Shown here piece by piece: positions 14,099 to 25,000 of a DNA stretch of 64,000 bases. The stretch covers positions 248,001-312,000 of the forward strand of contig CAWACR010000009.1 in assembly GCA_963780675.1 (NCBI GenBank), in the 5' to 3' direction. How positions within the stretch are numbered: position 1 is the stretch's first letter; the number at the start of each line of letters is the position of its first letter. The notes below the pieces were generated by a model. It ran no database searches, was not told the origin of the DNA, and saw only the letters and a list, made by a program, of their open reading frames with translations. The DNA is from JAHECE01 sp963780675 (GTDB taxonomy: Bacteria; Actinomycetota; Actinomycetes; Actinomycetales; JAHECE01). The translations under genes and the position numbers were made by a program.

Positions 14099-15935
14099 GG
14101 CGATCCCGGCGAGAACGGCCCGCGTCTGCGCCGGCGCGCGCCCAGATCGCGAGCGCCTCGGCGAGGGCGGCGTCGAGGTCGCCGGGGGTGAGCGCCGTCG
14201 TCGTTCCCGAACCGGCCGCCGTGGCGAGGAGCTTGCTGTCGTCGTTGACGATCGTCAGGGTGCCGGTTCCCGTGCCGATCGTCGCGCCGGTGGCGTTGGA
14301 GAGAGCGAGGATCACGGTCTCGTTCGGCTCGACCGTGCGGTCACCGAGGACCGACACCGTGACGGTCTTCGAGGTCTCGCCGGGCGCGAAGGTCACGGTC
14401 ACGGCCGAGGACCACGCCGTGTAGTCGCTGCCCGCCGTCGCCGTTCCACCCGTGATCGTGACCACCACGGTCACCGTCGACGTCGTGGCCGCAGACAACG
14501 TGACCGGGAGGGTCACCGCCGTCGTCCCACTCCGGCCCTCGTTCACCGAGACGCTGCCGATCGAGACGGTCGGAACCACCGGCGGAGGTGGTGGCGTCGG
14601 CTCCGGCTCGGATGGCACGGTGGAACCCGACCCCGCCGCGGTGGAATCCGTCCGCACCCGGACGGATTCCACGCCCGCGCTGCCGGCCCCGACGAGAAGC
14701 CCGAACCCGCCGTCGGCGAGGGCGGCGTTGTACGCCCGCGACCGGATGAACGTGCCGTTGAGCGCCAAGGAGACAGACGCACCCTTGATGGTCAGGAGCA
14801 TCGTGTACAGGGTGCCGGCCACCAGCGACCGGGCGATCGTCTCGTCGACCACCCGCGCCCCGCCCGCGGCGTGCCCGAACACCACGGCCTGCGCGGCGAG
14901 GTCCAGGACCACGAACTTGTAGGTGGTGGCGTCGTAGACGTCGTAGGCCACCCCCGCCCGGGCACCGGCGCCCGGCCGAACCACCGCGGTGAACTCGAGG
15001 TAGGCGTTCGGGTCGAGTGGCGGAATCGAGGCGAGCGCCACGGCCGGCGCGCTCGCCGGCGCGGAGCCCGTCAGGACGCCGCCGCCGGCCGTCCACGCCG
15101 GGGACACGACGTCGCTCACCAGGCCGGCGCCGCCGTCGAAGGTCTCGGTGACGTCGAGGGTGATCGCCGGGGGAAGGACCTGAACGGAGATGTTGTCGAA
15201 CGTGCCGCGCGCCTGGTTCGACCCCATGCCAACGAAGCCCTTGTTCAGCCCCACGGACTCGCCGTCGATCACCCGTGGCGCGAAGGTGTGCGTGAAGGCC
15301 GCGACGCCGTCGAGCACGACCGTCGCCGTGGTGCCGTTCACCGCGACGAACATCGTGTACCAGGTGTTGAACTTCACGCCGCCGGCCACCGAGGACTGGA
15401 CGTCCACGGCCCACCCGGCCGCCGTCCGCCGCCCCATGACCAACTTGTTCGTGGACTGGTCCACGCCGGCGAACTTGAAGTCGTCCGGCGCGAAGTAGTC
15501 GAAGATCACGTACGCGTTCGCCTTCCACCCGGCGGTCGGCTTGGTCAGGTAGACCTGGGCGCTGATCTCGTAGTAGATCGGCAGGTACTGGTCGATGTAG
15601 TACACGGCCACGGCGTCACCGCCGGTGGAGGTGGCCGTCGCTGTCAGCGCCCCGCCGGAGACCGCGAACACACCCGAGTCCGCGAAGAACGCCTCGGCCG
15701 TACCCGCGTTGAACGACGCCGACCGCAGCACGTCCCGCTTCCCACCGGGCACGTTGCCGGGCTGCGGGTCGCGCGGGCCACCGGTCTGGTCCTGCCAGTA
15801 GTCGTCCTTCTGGGTGACGAGTCCGATCTCGCCGTACGGCTCACCGTTTCGCGGGATGGACATGTCGCCGGACTGCTGCGCGATCGTGAAGTCCGCGCCC
15901 TGCGCGCGGGAGAGCGAGTACAGGAACTCGAACAA
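13776..15935 (-). CDS. Giant repeat protein, fragment 13: two LamG-like domains and Calx-beta
   Basis: True frame from about 15942 to 14120. After FEFLYSLSRAQGADFTIAQQ come two concanavalin/LamG-like domains: one at about 15680-15180 (YEISAQVYLTKPTAG, FNTWYTMFVAVNGTTATVVL, FDNISVQVLPP) and one at about 15160-14650 (YLEFTAVVRPGAGARAGVAY, YTMLLTIKGASVSLALNGTF). Then a Calx-beta domain (about 14580-14240): VSIGSVSVNEGRSGTTAVTL, GSDYTAWSSAVTVTFAPGET, VEPNETVILALSNATGATIG. LamG-like domains often bind glycans, so this part may contact a host or substrate surface. It ends in LDAALAEALAIWARAGAD, the first helix of the second matrixin-like domain. Confidence 0.7.
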   Translation of the reverse strand: MFEFLYSLSRAQGADFTIAQQSGDMSIPRNGEPYGEIGLVTQKDDYWQDQTGGPRDPQPGNVPGGKRDVLRSASFNAGTAEAFFADSGVFAVSGGALTATATSTGGDAVAVYYIDQYLPIYYEISAQVYLTKPTAGWKANAYVIFDYFAPDDFKFAGVDQSTNKLVMGRRTAAGWAVDVQSSVAGGVKFNTWYTMFVAVNGTTATVVLDGVAAFTHTFAPRVIDGESVGLNKGFVGMGSNQARGTFDNISVQVLPPAITLDVTETFDGGAGLVSDVVSPAWTAGGGVLTGSAPASAPAVALASIPPLDPNAYLEFTAVVRPGAGARAGVAYDVYDATTYKFVVLDLAAQAVVFGHAAGGARVVDETIARSLVAGTLYTMLLTIKGASVSLALNGTFIRSRAYNAALADGGFGLLVGAGSAGVESVRVRTDSTAAGSGSTVPSEPEPTPPPPPVVPTVSIGSVSVNEGRSGTTAVTLPVTLSAATTSTVTVVVTITGGTATAGSDYTAWSSAVTVTFAPGETSKTVTVSVLGDRTVEPNETVILALSNATGATIGTGTGTLTIVNDDSKLLATAAGSGTTTALTPGDLDAALAEALAIWARAGADAGRSRRDRRVRHADGRPRPRRGGRHHDPPRRRRRRLGLGDRPSPARSRAGWTSSAFWCTRSATSSASTTPTTAPWRSPSPPAPGSRCRRRRCPPRRRRRPPDPARLPAPPPPSPH

Positions 15936-18900
15936 GCGCCGGCGGCACCTGGCGGCTCACGGTCCCGAGACCGAACGGCGCGAACGGCACCAGGTAGCTG
16001 TTGAACTCGCCGACCCAGTCGATGAGCCGGTCGCCGCCGGTGTTGGCGATCAGGACGTCCAGTCCGGCGCCGCCCACCGCGCGGTCCTCGTAGGACGTGT
16101 TCGTCTCCGGCTGGTCGTTGCGACCGCCGTTGGTGGTGAGCACGTCGTCGGCGTTCAGGAGGTCGTTGCCCCAGCCGCCCCACAGGGTGTCGCGGCCGGT
16201 GCCGCCCACGAGCCAGTCGTTGCCGTGGTCGCCGAACAGGACGTCGTCGCCGTCGGAGCGCGTGGTGGCGGCGACGGCGTCGAGCCGGCCCTCGGTGTGG
16301 TCGAAGTTGAGGAACCACTCGAGGCCCGTGCCAGTCGCGCTGAGGCTGCCGTCCGCATTCAGCAGGACCTTCCGCATCGGGTTGTACTCGTCGTAGAGGA
16401 CGAACATGCCCGTCGCGGTGTCGAAGCCGAGCAGCGTGCCGTCGTTGACCGGCCGGTTCCACCCGGTCTCGACGACGCCGGTGACCGCCAGCCGCCCGTC
16501 GGTGCCGACGGCGTACGTGGGCGCGAAGGAGGTGGCGAGCGCCTCGGCACCGGAGATCGCGTCGTCGCCGGAGCCGCCGTGCATGAAGTCGCCGTCCCAG
16601 CCGCCGAAGATCACGTCGTTCGCGTACCGCGCCTCGTAGAGCGTGTCCGCGAAGGCGCCGTTCACCGCGAACGGTGTGAGGTCCACCCGCTTGTTCAGCT
16701 GCCCGGTCGGGTTGGTGATCGCGACCTGCACCCGGCCCGGCGTGGTGATCTCCTGCTGGGTGCTCGCGGTGCGTCACGCCGTTCAGCGGCTCGGTCGAGC
16801 CGTTGCGGCTGGTGAAGATCCGGCCGTCGTCGCCGAGGATGCCGTCGATGCCCGTGCCGCCGGAGATCCAGTCGTGGCCCCAGCCGCCGATGAGGTCGTC
16901 GTCGCCGGCGTCGCCGAAGACGACGTCGTTGCCGCCGCCGGTGTAGACCGTGTCGTCACCCGACTCGCCGTGGACCTCGTCGTTGCCGACGACGTCGCCC
17001 GTCAGGGCGTTCGCGTCGACGTCCGGGCCGCCGGGGGTGTAGTCGAGGAGGACGACGGCGCGCGGGATCAGGCGGACCTCGCCGGTGCCCGTGTAGGTGT
17101 CGTAGGTGAAGGTGCGGTAGGCCGTCGCGCCCGAGGTCGCGTTGGTGACGGTGACGATCCGGAGGATGTTCCCGTTGTCGCCGACGATCGCGTCCGAGTC
17201 GCGGCCGTGCAACGCGGTGTCGTCGTTGCGGCCGACGTCGGTGCCCGCGCCACCGAAGAGGAGGTCGGCGCCGTCGGGCCGCTGGGCCTTCGTGACCAGC
17301 GAGAACAACGCGGAGCTGCCGCCGATGATGTCGTCCCGGCCGAGGTTGCCGAACACGACGTCGGAGCCGCCGCCGCCCTCGATGTAGTCGTCGCCGTCGG
17401 TGGTCGCCTCGACGGACGGGTCGAGCACCAGGTAGCCGGCGGCGTTGCGGGACGCCCCCACGGCCTCGTCGATCGAGCCGTCGCCCTGGATCATGTCGTT
17501 GCCGAGCTGGCCGAAGATGATGTCGTCGTGCGCGCCGCCGGCGATGTAGTCGTCGCCGAACTTGCTCGACGGCTCAGGCTTCCCGTCCACGCCGGGCGTC
17601 GCGGCGGCCTGGGTGGCGAGGTCGTGGTCGAGGAAGGCGACACGGAAGTCGGACCACGCCGTCGCGCCCGCGGGGTTGTTCTGCGACGTCGCCGTCACCA
17701 GGGCGTTGCCGGCGGTCGTCAGGTCCGTGCTGTAGATCTGCGTACCGGAGAGCACCCGGTACCGCGGGCTGGTGTGGTCGCCGAACGTCGCGAAGCGGTC
17801 GAGGGAGACGTTGTCCCCGAAGATCAGGTCTTCCTCGGTGCCGCCGTCGATGCGGTCGGAGCCCGTGCCGCCGATGAGGACGTCCATCCCGGCCTGACCG
17901 CGGAGGGTGTCGTTCCCCCCGATGCCGTTGTCGGTGACCGTGACCGTGATGACGCGCAGGGCGGCCGTCCGGACCGCGAGGTCCAGGAAGCCGTGGTCGC
18001 CGACGACGACGTCGTCGTTCGCGCCCACGGCGACGGTGTCGCCTGCCGCCCCACCGAGCACCAGGTCGATCCCGGCACCGGAGGTGATGGTGTCGCCGCC
18101 GCCCACGGTCGGGTCGCTTGTCTCGAGCCGACCGGCGGTGAGCGGCAGGGCCCCCCACGCCGGGGTGGAGACCGCGGCTGAGGTCGCGGTGAACCGGCCG
18201 TTGTCGCCGAGCACCACGTTCCGCCCGTCGGAGACGGTGATCGTGTCGCCGCCGGTGCCGCCGACGACGAGGTCGTCGCTGACGCCGGTGGTGATGGTGT
18301 CCACTCCGCCGAACGCCGGGTCGGTGGACCACACCCGGTCGAGGTCTGCCGTGTTCGCGTCGAGCGAGACCCAGTCGATGAAGCCGTGGTCGCCGAACAC
18401 GATGCCGGAGGCGTCCGAGAGGCTCGAGGTCTCGCCGCGGTTGGTGGTGATCTGGTCGCCGCCCGCGCCGCCGAGCACGATGTCGGCGCCCACGCCGGTG
18501 GTGATCACGTCGTCGCCGCCGATGGTCGGGTCGACCGTCGAGACGAGCCCGAGCGGCCGCACGACGCCGTCGGTGAAGTCGTCCACGCCGCCGTTGCCGG
18601 ACTGCGCGACGACCTGGCCGGCCGCGTTGACCCACTGCACGAGGCCGCGGTCGCCGAAGACGATGTCGCCGCCGGTGCCGCCGTTCAGTTCGTCCGCGCC
18701 GATGCCGCCGAAGATCACCAGCGGAAGCGTGGACCCCTGGCCGTTGACGAGGTCGTCGTCGCTCGTCCCGGCGGGGAGGATCGCGCCAGCGGCCGGCATC
18801 GTGAACGTCTCGGCGCTGGTCCGGGTGACCTCGACGACGACGTGCGCCGGGCTGCCGTCGCGCTGCGCCGGGGCAGCGAAGGTGAGCAACGTGCCGGTGA

Positions 18901-20335
18901 AGGTGACCTCGGGCGCGGTGAGGAGCCGCCCGTTGACCCAGACGCGGTAGCCGACGAGCCCGGCGAGGGTCCCCAGGTCGAACGTTCCCGAGCTCTGGAC
19001 GGCCCCGGCGACGAGGTGCAGCGTCACCGTCACGACGTCGCCGGGGACGAGCGAGTCGAACAGGCCGATCGTGTCGAGGCGCGAGGAGACCACGTAGCGC
19101 TCGGGGTCGATCGGCGTGCCGTTGACCTTCACAGAGACCACCCGGTCTGCCGCGACCGGCTCGTCGCCGTCGTCGAGGTTCGCGGCCAAGTCGAGGACGT
19201 TGTCGTTCGGGCCCTGGGTGTTCAGGACGAAGAAGCCGTCCTGGCCGGCGGTGAGCGCTACCGTGACGACGTCGCTCCCGAGGCCGGTGTTCAGCCAGGT
19301 GGTGGTCCGCACGCCAGCCCGTTCGTGGGTGCCGTCGATGACGATGGTGTCGGCGGAGCCACTGGTCCAGATGCGGACGCCGTCGGCGAGAGTGCCGACC
19401 CCACCCGCCTGAGCCGCGGTGTTGGTGCGCCAGGAGATGCCCGCCGGGGCGAGGCCGACCACGAAGATCTCGCCGGCCGTGGCCAGGTCGGCGTCGCGGG
19501 CGATCGCCGCAGAGGCGACGTCGGTGATGAGCACCGGGGCGGCCACGGTGCCGTCGCCCGCACCCGCACCCTCGTCGCTGACCAGCAGCGTGTGGCGCCC
19601 GGATCCGAGGTCGAGGTTGAGGGTGCCCTCGATTGCGTCGAGGTCGCCGGCGAGGAACTCGGGCTCCTCCGTCAGTCCCACTTCCGCCCGCGAGGAGATG
19701 TAGACGCGGTCGTCGCCGTTCCCGAAGGACACGTTCGTGACCGGCAGCGTGCCCTGAACGTTGAGGACGTCGGAGCCGGAGCCGAGCGCGAGGTTCAGGG
19801 TCTCCAGCCCGACGTACCGGATGCCCTCCTGGCTCGAGGCGTCGGTAGCCACCGCCGTCGCGCCGGTCCCGAGCGCCGCGAGCTTGATGGTCACCGCCAG
19901 TTGCGGGTTCTCGTTGACCTCGCCGCGGAAGCCGATGACGTAGGTGTCGCCGACCAGCCAGACGTAGACGCTCGCGGCGCAGCGGGTGTCGCCCTCGAGG
20001 CCGCAGCTCATCGAGACGCCGTCGTCCGAGCCCGGAGTCGTGCGGGAACAGCAGCTTCTGCAGCGCGAACCGGACGTCCGCCGCCGAGGTCGCCGTGCCG
20101 CGAACGTCATGGCACCGATGCCGCGCGCGACGCCGCCCTGCACCTGAGAGAGCATGATCGTGAACTCGGCACCGCAGCGGGCGTCACCGTGTAGAGCTGG
20201 TCCAGCGGCCGGCCCAGCTCGTCGAGCGCCCGTCCGCGGCGCCATGTCGAGGCCGGTCAGGGTGTCCTGGGTAAGCCAGCCGAGGTTGGCGTTACCGTCG
20301 CCGCCGTCGTTCAGGTTCGCGACGTCGTCGCCCAC
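15644..20335 (-). CDS. Giant repeat protein, fragment 11: RTX-like calcium-binding region
   Basis: True frame from about 20367 to 16770, with two short out-of-frame islands at 20248-20185 and 20096-20033. The main body is built of units of about 80 residues ending in FGDHG or FGDRG, each with RTX-type nonapeptides: GGAGGDQITTNRGE, GGTGSDRIDGGTEEDLIFGD, GGNDVVFGDAGDDDLIGGWG. Such repeats form Ca2+-bound parallel beta-rolls outside the cell. Several units share DVVFGNLGRDDIIGGSS-like cores, so they arose by duplication. The frame is lost after STEPLNGVTH at 16770. Confidence 0.7.
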   Translation of the reverse strand: MGDDVANLNDGGDGNANLGWLTQDTLTGLDMAPRTGARRAGPAAGPALHGDARCGAEFTIMLSQVQGGVARGIGAMTFAARRPRRRTSGSRCRSCCSRTTPGSDDGVSMSCGLEGDTRCAASVYVWLVGDTYVIGFRGEVNENPQLAVTIKLAALGTGATAVATDASSQEGIRYVGLETLNLALGSGSDVLNVQGTLPVTNVSFGNGDDRVYISSRAEVGLTEEPEFLAGDLDAIEGTLNLDLGSGRHTLLVSDEGAGAGDGTVAAPVLITDVASAAIARDADLATAGEIFVVGLAPAGISWRTNTAAQAGGVGTLADGVRIWTSGSADTIVIDGTHERAGVRTTTWLNTGLGSDVVTVALTAGQDGFFVLNTQGPNDNVLDLAANLDDGDEPVAADRVVSVKVNGTPIDPERYVVSSRLDTIGLFDSLVPGDVVTVTLHLVAGAVQSSGTFDLGTLAGLVGYRVWVNGRLLTAPEVTFTGTLLTFAAPAQRDGSPAHVVVEVTRTSAETFTMPAAGAILPAGTSDDDLVNGQGSTLPLVIFGGIGADELNGGTGGDIVFGDRGLVQWVNAAGQVVAQSGNGGVDDFTDGVVRPLGLVSTVDPTIGGDDVITTGVGADIVLGGAGGDQITTNRGETSSLSDASGIVFGDHGFIDWVSLDANTADLDRVWSTDPAFGGVDTITTGVSDDLVVGGTGGDTITVSDGRNVVLGDNGRFTATSAAVSTPAWGALPLTAGRLETSDPTVGGGDTITSGAGIDLVLGGAAGDTVAVGANDDVVVGDHGFLDLAVRTAALRVITVTVTDNGIGGNDTLRGQAGMDVLIGGTGSDRIDGGTEEDLIFGDNVSLDRFATFGDHTSPRYRVLSGTQIYSTDLTTAGNALVTATSQNNPAGATAWSDFRVAFLDHDLATQAAATPGVDGKPEPSSKFGDDYIAGGAHDDIIFGQLGNDMIQGDGSIDEAVGASRNAAGYLVLDPSVEATTDGDDYIEGGGGSDVVFGNLGRDDIIGGSSALFSLVTKAQRPDGADLLFGGAGTDVGRNDDTALHGRDSDAIVGDNGNILRIVTVTNATSGATAYRTFTYDTYTGTGEVRLIPRAVVLLDYTPGGPDVDANALTGDVVGNDEVHGESGDDTVYTGGGNDVVFGDAGDDDLIGGWGHDWISGGTGIDGILGDDGRIFTSRNGSTEPLNGVTHREHPAGDHHAGPGAGRDHQPDRAAEQAGGPHTVRGERRLRGHALRGAVRERRDLRRLGRRLHARRLRRRRDLRCRGARHLLRAHVRRRHRRAAGGHRRRRDRVEPAGQRRHAARLRHRDGHVRPLRRVQPDAEGPAECGRQPQRDWHGPRVVPQLRPHRGPARRRRRHHALRRRRRPVRRPRQRLARGRHRPRHPVGRLGQRPPERRRRAHHQRRSQRPAGDEHVLRGPRGGRRRTGRPDRQHRRRPAHRLGRRVQQLPGAVRAVRSRDREPPGAAGACSSSCTRSPARRARTSRSRSSPATCPSRETVSRTARSDSSPRRTTTGRTRPVARATRSPATCPVGSGTCCGRRRSTRVRPRRSSRTRVCSRSPAGR
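15841..16731 (-). CDS. Giant repeat protein, fragment 12: end of the RTX-like region
   Basis: True frame from about 16770 to 15942: STQQEITTPGRVQVAITNPT, NDVIFGGWDGDFMHGGSGDD, DGDDVLFGDHGNDWLVGGTG, then RDTLWGGWGNDLLNADD. The final Gly/Asp repeats lead to VGGAGLDVLIANTGGDRLID and FNSYLVPFAPFG. The break at about 15942 is one surplus base before RLFEFLYSLSR. Confidence 0.6.
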   Translation of the reverse strand: MQVAITNPTGQLNKRVDLTPFAVNGAFADTLYEARYANDVIFGGWDGDFMHGGSGDDAISGAEALATSFAPTYAVGTDGRLAVTGVVETGWNRPVNDGTLLGFDTATGMFVLYDEYNPMRKVLLNADGSLSATGTGLEWFLNFDHTEGRLDAVAATTRSDGDDVLFGDHGNDWLVGGTGRDTLWGGWGNDLLNADDVLTTNGGRNDQPETNTSYEDRAVGGAGLDVLIANTGGDRLIDWVGEFNSYLVPFAPFGLGTVSRQVPPALVRVPVLALPRAGRGLHDRAAVRRHVHPAKR

Positions 20336-22062
20336 GCCGCCCTCGAGAACGAGCAGCGCGCGCGAGCAGGTCGAGGAGTCCGGACGCCGGTGCCGACCTC
20401 GAACGTGTCGTCGTCGGTCCGGCCGAGCGCGAGAGCGGCGGGCCCGCCGATCACTCGCGTGTGGCCGTAGACGGTGCGCACCGTGACGACGTCGTCGCCC
20501 AGGCCGGCGTTGATCGTCGTGGTCCCGGCGTGCGTGGACTCGACCGTGAAGGTGTCCTTGCCGTAGCCGAGGAGGACGAGGAGGTCCTCGAACAGCGCGT
20601 ACTCAATGCCGGTGGGCGCCATGCCGAGCCCGGTGATCCGGGTGGAGGTCAGGGCGCCGGTCTCATCGGCCGGGCTGTCCTCGTTGTGGACGATGAGCGT
20701 GTCCACCTGCGCGGACTCGACGGCCTCCGACGTGGTGGCCGTGACGTCGAGCGGGTGCCCGGAGGTCTCGCCCGGCATCGCGGTGGGCAGGTACTCATCG
20801 AGGTAGATGGCCTCGGGCGGGTCGTCGTCCTCGCCGCCGGAGACGAACAGCGGGCCCTGGATGAGGTGCGTGCGGCGGGCGGAGTCGGCGAACGCCTGGA
20901 GGAGGCTGCCGTCGACGCGGGTGTCCTGGATCGCCCGAACGAGGACGGTCTGTGCGGTGGCCCAGGTGCCCGGGGTGAAGGTCAGGGTGAGCGAGGTGAC
21001 CCACTCGGACCCGTTCCAGAACTCGACCTGCGCGGCGGAGCAGCCGCCCGCGGCGTAGCCGCACGTACCGGTGGCGCTCAGCGTGCTGGTGACCAGCGCC
21101 GTGAGCGTCACGGTGACGTTCGCCGTCGGGGCCATGGTGAGGCGCACCTCGTACTGGCCGGTGGCGCCGAATTGGCCGGCGAATGCGCCCTCGACGAGGC
21201 GGATGGGTCCGTCGACGGGGTCGACGACGACCCCCGGGGTGTCGCCGTCGTGCACGAGCACCGCGACGGGCGCCACCGCGATGCCGGCCGGATTCACCGA
21301 CGCGTCGGTGTAGCCGAGCACCACGAACGTGTTGCCGGCGACGGGGGCGGTGGTCCACTCACCCTCGATCTCGATCATGGTGGTGGAGTTGTTCCAGATG
21401 CGGCGGACCTGCACGTCGCCGAAGGCGTCGGTGACCGCGATCCGGAAGCCCTTGAGCGCGCCGGGCGTGAGCGCCGTCGAGACCGCGATCTCGCTGGGCA
21501 GGCCTCCGGAGCCGGTGACGATGCCGGAGATGGCGTCGACCGAGGTGATCTGCGCCGTGATCCGGGCCACCTGCTGGCCCTCGACGGCGGTGTCGTCGGC
21601 GGCGGACACGTACAGGGTCTGCGCGGAAGTGGCGGTGAACTGGAGGGTCAGCGACTGGTACCAGGCGATGCCATCGGTGGAGACGAGCAGGCCCGTCGGT
21701 GCGGTGACGAGCACCGACGCCGTGCCGACCGGCGCGCGGGTGAGGCTGCACCGTGACGGAGTCCATGGTGCCGACGGACCCGGCGCTCGGTTCAACAACG
21801 CTGACTTCGCCGTCGGGCACCACGACGTTGACCGCGGGTGCCTCGTCGTCGAGCACGCGGACGAAGAGCGTGGCCACGAACGCGCGTTCGTAGGTGCCGC
21901 CCGCCACGATGGCGTCGACACCGTGCATGCGCTCACCCTCGCCCGCCAGGTCCGCCGCGGCGCGCACGGTGACCAGGCGCTGGGCGGTGTCGCCGGCGAG
22001 GAAGGTGAGCGTGACGGACGTCTCCCAGGTGCTTCCGTTCCAGAACTCCAGCGCGGCGGCAC
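20311..22062 (-). CDS. Giant repeat protein, fragment 10: Calx-beta-like modules and Gly/Asp repeats
   Basis: True frame from about 21748 to 20392. It carries SLTRAPVGTASVLVTAPTGL, a Calx-beta-like stretch (RLVEGAFAGQFGATGQYEVR, then LTMAPTANVTVTLTA), FWNGSEWVTSLTLTFTPGTW matching a near copy in fragment 9 (FWNGSTWETSVTLTFLAGDT), and Gly/Asp turns NAGLGDDVVTVRTVYGH. Two single-base steps at about 20392 and 20367 link it to the next fragment through SGLLDLLAR and LLVLEGGVGDDVANL. Confidence 0.6.
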   Translation of the reverse strand: MPPRWSSGTEAPGRRPSRSPSSPATPPSAWSPCAPRRTWRARVSACTVSTPSWRAAPTNARSWPRSSSACSTTRHPRSTSWCPTAKSALLNRAPGPSAPWTPSRCSLTRAPVGTASVLVTAPTGLLVSTDGIAWYQSLTLQFTATSAQTLYVSAADDTAVEGQQVARITAQITSVDAISGIVTGSGGLPSEIAVSTALTPGALKGFRIAVTDAFGDVQVRRIWNNSTTMIEIEGEWTTAPVAGNTFVVLGYTDASVNPAGIAVAPVAVLVHDGDTPGVVVDPVDGPIRLVEGAFAGQFGATGQYEVRLTMAPTANVTVTLTALVTSTLSATGTCGYAAGGCSAAQVEFWNGSEWVTSLTLTFTPGTWATAQTVLVRAIQDTRVDGSLLQAFADSARRTHLIQGPLFVSGGEDDDPPEAIYLDEYLPTAMPGETSGHPLDVTATTSEAVESAQVDTLIVHNEDSPADETGALTSTRITGLGMAPTGIEYALFEDLLVLLGYGKDTFTVESTHAGTTTINAGLGDDVVTVRTVYGHTRVIGGPAALALGRTDDDTFEVGTGVRTPRPARARCSFSRAAWATTSRT

Positions 22063-25000
22063 GGCTGCCCGACAGCGGGTTGGCAGGAGGTCCGGTGAGG
22101 GTCACCGTCACCGTCGTGGTGGGCGCGAAGGTCAGCCGCACGGAGAGCTGGCCGGTGGCGCCCTCGACCAGCACCAGCGACCCGCCCACCGGAGCGAGCA
22201 CGACGGTGGGCTCGTCGTCGTCCATGATCTCGGTGGCGATGCCGTCGACGGGCACGCCGTTCCAGGCGCCGACGGTGCTTTCCACCGAGTGCCGGACGAG
22301 GCCGGTGTGGCCGAGCAGGTCGTTGGCCTGCACGTACGGCGCCTGGCCGCCCACCTCGACGCGGTCGGAGCCGAGGCCGCCGTAGATGTTCAGTTGGATG
22401 GCGGGGTTGGTGGACAACACGTGGAAGACGTCGTCGCCCTCCATGCCGTACACGGAGACGTTCTCGACGTTGACGTAACGGATGACGCGGCCGGCGCCGA
22501 AGACGCCGTCGGCGGTGATCACGTACGTGTCGGGCGCCTCGGTACCGATGACTATGACGATGTCGTTGCCGTCACCGCCGTCGATGTTGACAGGCGCGTT
22601 GGCCGCGTACTCGATGTAGTCGCTGCCCGTGCCGGCGTTGAGGAGGGCCACCTGGGACTCGGCGATGAAGGATCGCACGATGAAGGTGTCGTCGCCCGCC
22701 TCGCCGAACAAGTGCAGGGTGGCCACGTTGCGGAACACGTCGAACCGGTCGTTGCCCTCGCCGCCGTAGACGTAGGCGGTGTAGGACACACCATTGGTGA
22801 GCCAGCCACGGCTGGAGTCGAAGAACACGTCCTCGAAGTCCGCGTCCGTCTCGAGGGTCGGCATGGAGAAGTCGTCGAAGCCGAGGTGCTCCTGGACGCT
22901 GCCCGGGGTCGGCGTCGCGATGGTGTAGGCGGTGTAGAGCTGGCCGAAGCGGAAGGCGTCGTCGCCGGTGCCGCCGAGAACGGTGAGGACGGACGAGGTG
23001 TCGTCGAACGCGACGGTGTCGTTGCCGGCGCGCCCGTCGAGGACCACGCCGCCGGTGATGGTGGGCCCGTAGGTCACGATCTCGGCGTCCTGGAACAGCC
23101 CGGAGGGCGCCGTGTTCGACAGCTGGGCGATCATGCCGCGGCGCAGCAGGAAGGTGTCGTTGCCGGCGGACCCGCCGACGCCGAGCACGTTGGTGCCGCC
23201 GTCGGTCACGTCGACCACGTCGATGCGGCTGTTGCCCACGCCGAACATCTCGACCACGTAGGTGTCGGAGTTGGCGCCGCCGTCGAGGGTCAGGCGCTGG
23301 CCCTCGATCAGGTTGGTGCCCAGCGGGCCGGGGACGGGGTTGACGAGCAGCCAGTCGTTGCCGGCCTGGCCCTCGATGGCCGTGGTGCCGGAGAGCGCCT
23401 CGACGTTGATCCGGTCGTCGCCGGGGCCTGCGTGAACCTCGGTGGTGTAGGCGTGCGTGCCGTCGACGTTGAGCACGTCGTTGCCGGAGCCCAGCGTGAG
23501 GTCGAGGGTCTCGAAGAGCGTGTAGTCCACCCGGCCGTCGGTCATTGCGAGGACGCTCGTCGTGACGCCAGAGCCGGTGAGCGCGTAGCCGGGGACCGCG
23601 ACCACGGTGAGGGTGCGGGCCCAGCCCGCCGGCCCGGCGAGGGCACCGGTCCAGGCGACGGTCCAGCGGCCACCGGCCTTGGTCACCAGCACGTTGCCCG
23701 TGCCGACGAGGGCCTCGAGGAGTTCCTGCATGCGCGCGGCCGAGGTGTCGAAGGCCAGTTGGCCGGTGGTGCCGACGCCTGCGACGGCGAGCGCGAAGCG
23801 GCCGTCCGTCGCACCGAGGACGGTGACCACCTGGACCAGGCTCGGCTTCGGTGAACCACCGGTCATGCCGAGGCCCGCGATCGTGGTCCCGGTGACCACG
23901 CCGATCCGGTCCACAACGGTGGCGGCGTCGTCGACGTACAGCGTGTCGGTGTCCGCGCCGCCGGTGATGCTGAGCGGGGCATCGATGCCGACGAGGTCGC
24001 CGCCGATGCCGGTGAGGGTGGAGGAGATGCGCACGGTGTCGTCGCCGGCGCCGGTTGCAACGGAGGTGACACCGGAGACGCTGCGGACGATCACGGCGTC
24101 GGCGCCGTTGTTGCTGGTGAGCGCGGTGTTGCCCGCGTGCGTCGAGTGGATCGTGAAGGTGTCGCCGCCGGAGCCGAGGTCGATGGTGAGGAACTCGAAC
24201 CCGCTGTAGGTAACGCCCACGGCCATGCCGAGGCCGGTGATCCAGTCGAAGGTGAGTTCACCGGTGTTGGCCGCGGTGTCGCCGGTGTCGTCGACGGCGA
24301 GCAGGTCGCTGCCGGTGATCGGGCCGGGGCCGGTGCCGCCCACCACCGTGAGCTTGGCGTCGACGTCGTTGACGGTGCCGCCCGTGTTGGTCCAGGCGGT
24401 GTCGGTGGTGCCGGTGCCGGCAGCGTTGGAGCCGACGGCGATGCGGTCGGTGTGCTCGCCAGTGGCGATGCGGGTCTCCACCTGGAGCGCCCGGACGGCG
24501 ATCCGGTCGCCGCCGGTGAGCGTGTTGATCTCCACCAGTTCGACGCCGGAGTGGGTGATGGTGCCGAGCAGCGTCAAGACGCCTGCGGACGAGAACGAGA
24601 CGCGCCGGATCCGGTTGGCGCCCGTGTCGGTGGGCGGGGACGCGACGGTGTCGAGGATGAGGTCGTCGGGCGCGGTGCTGCCCTGGACCACGAGGCGGTC
24701 GCTGCCCGAGGTGTCGAGGACGTGGACGGCGAGTCCGGTGGACCGCGTGAGCTCGACGCGGACCAGGTCGTCGCCCGGGCCGGCGTCGAGGTAGGCGGTG
24801 CCGGTCCACGGGTCCGCGGCGAGCGTCAGCCCGGCAACCACGACGGTGCCGTCGAAGTCGCCGACGAGCATGGTGGTGGCGCGGTTGCCGGTGGAGGTGA
24901 GTCGTGCGATGGCGAAGATGTCCTCGAGGTCCTCTGCCACCGAGCCGACGCCGAAGTTGAGCCCGACGGCCAGCCCGACGACGAACAGGTTGTCGTAGAG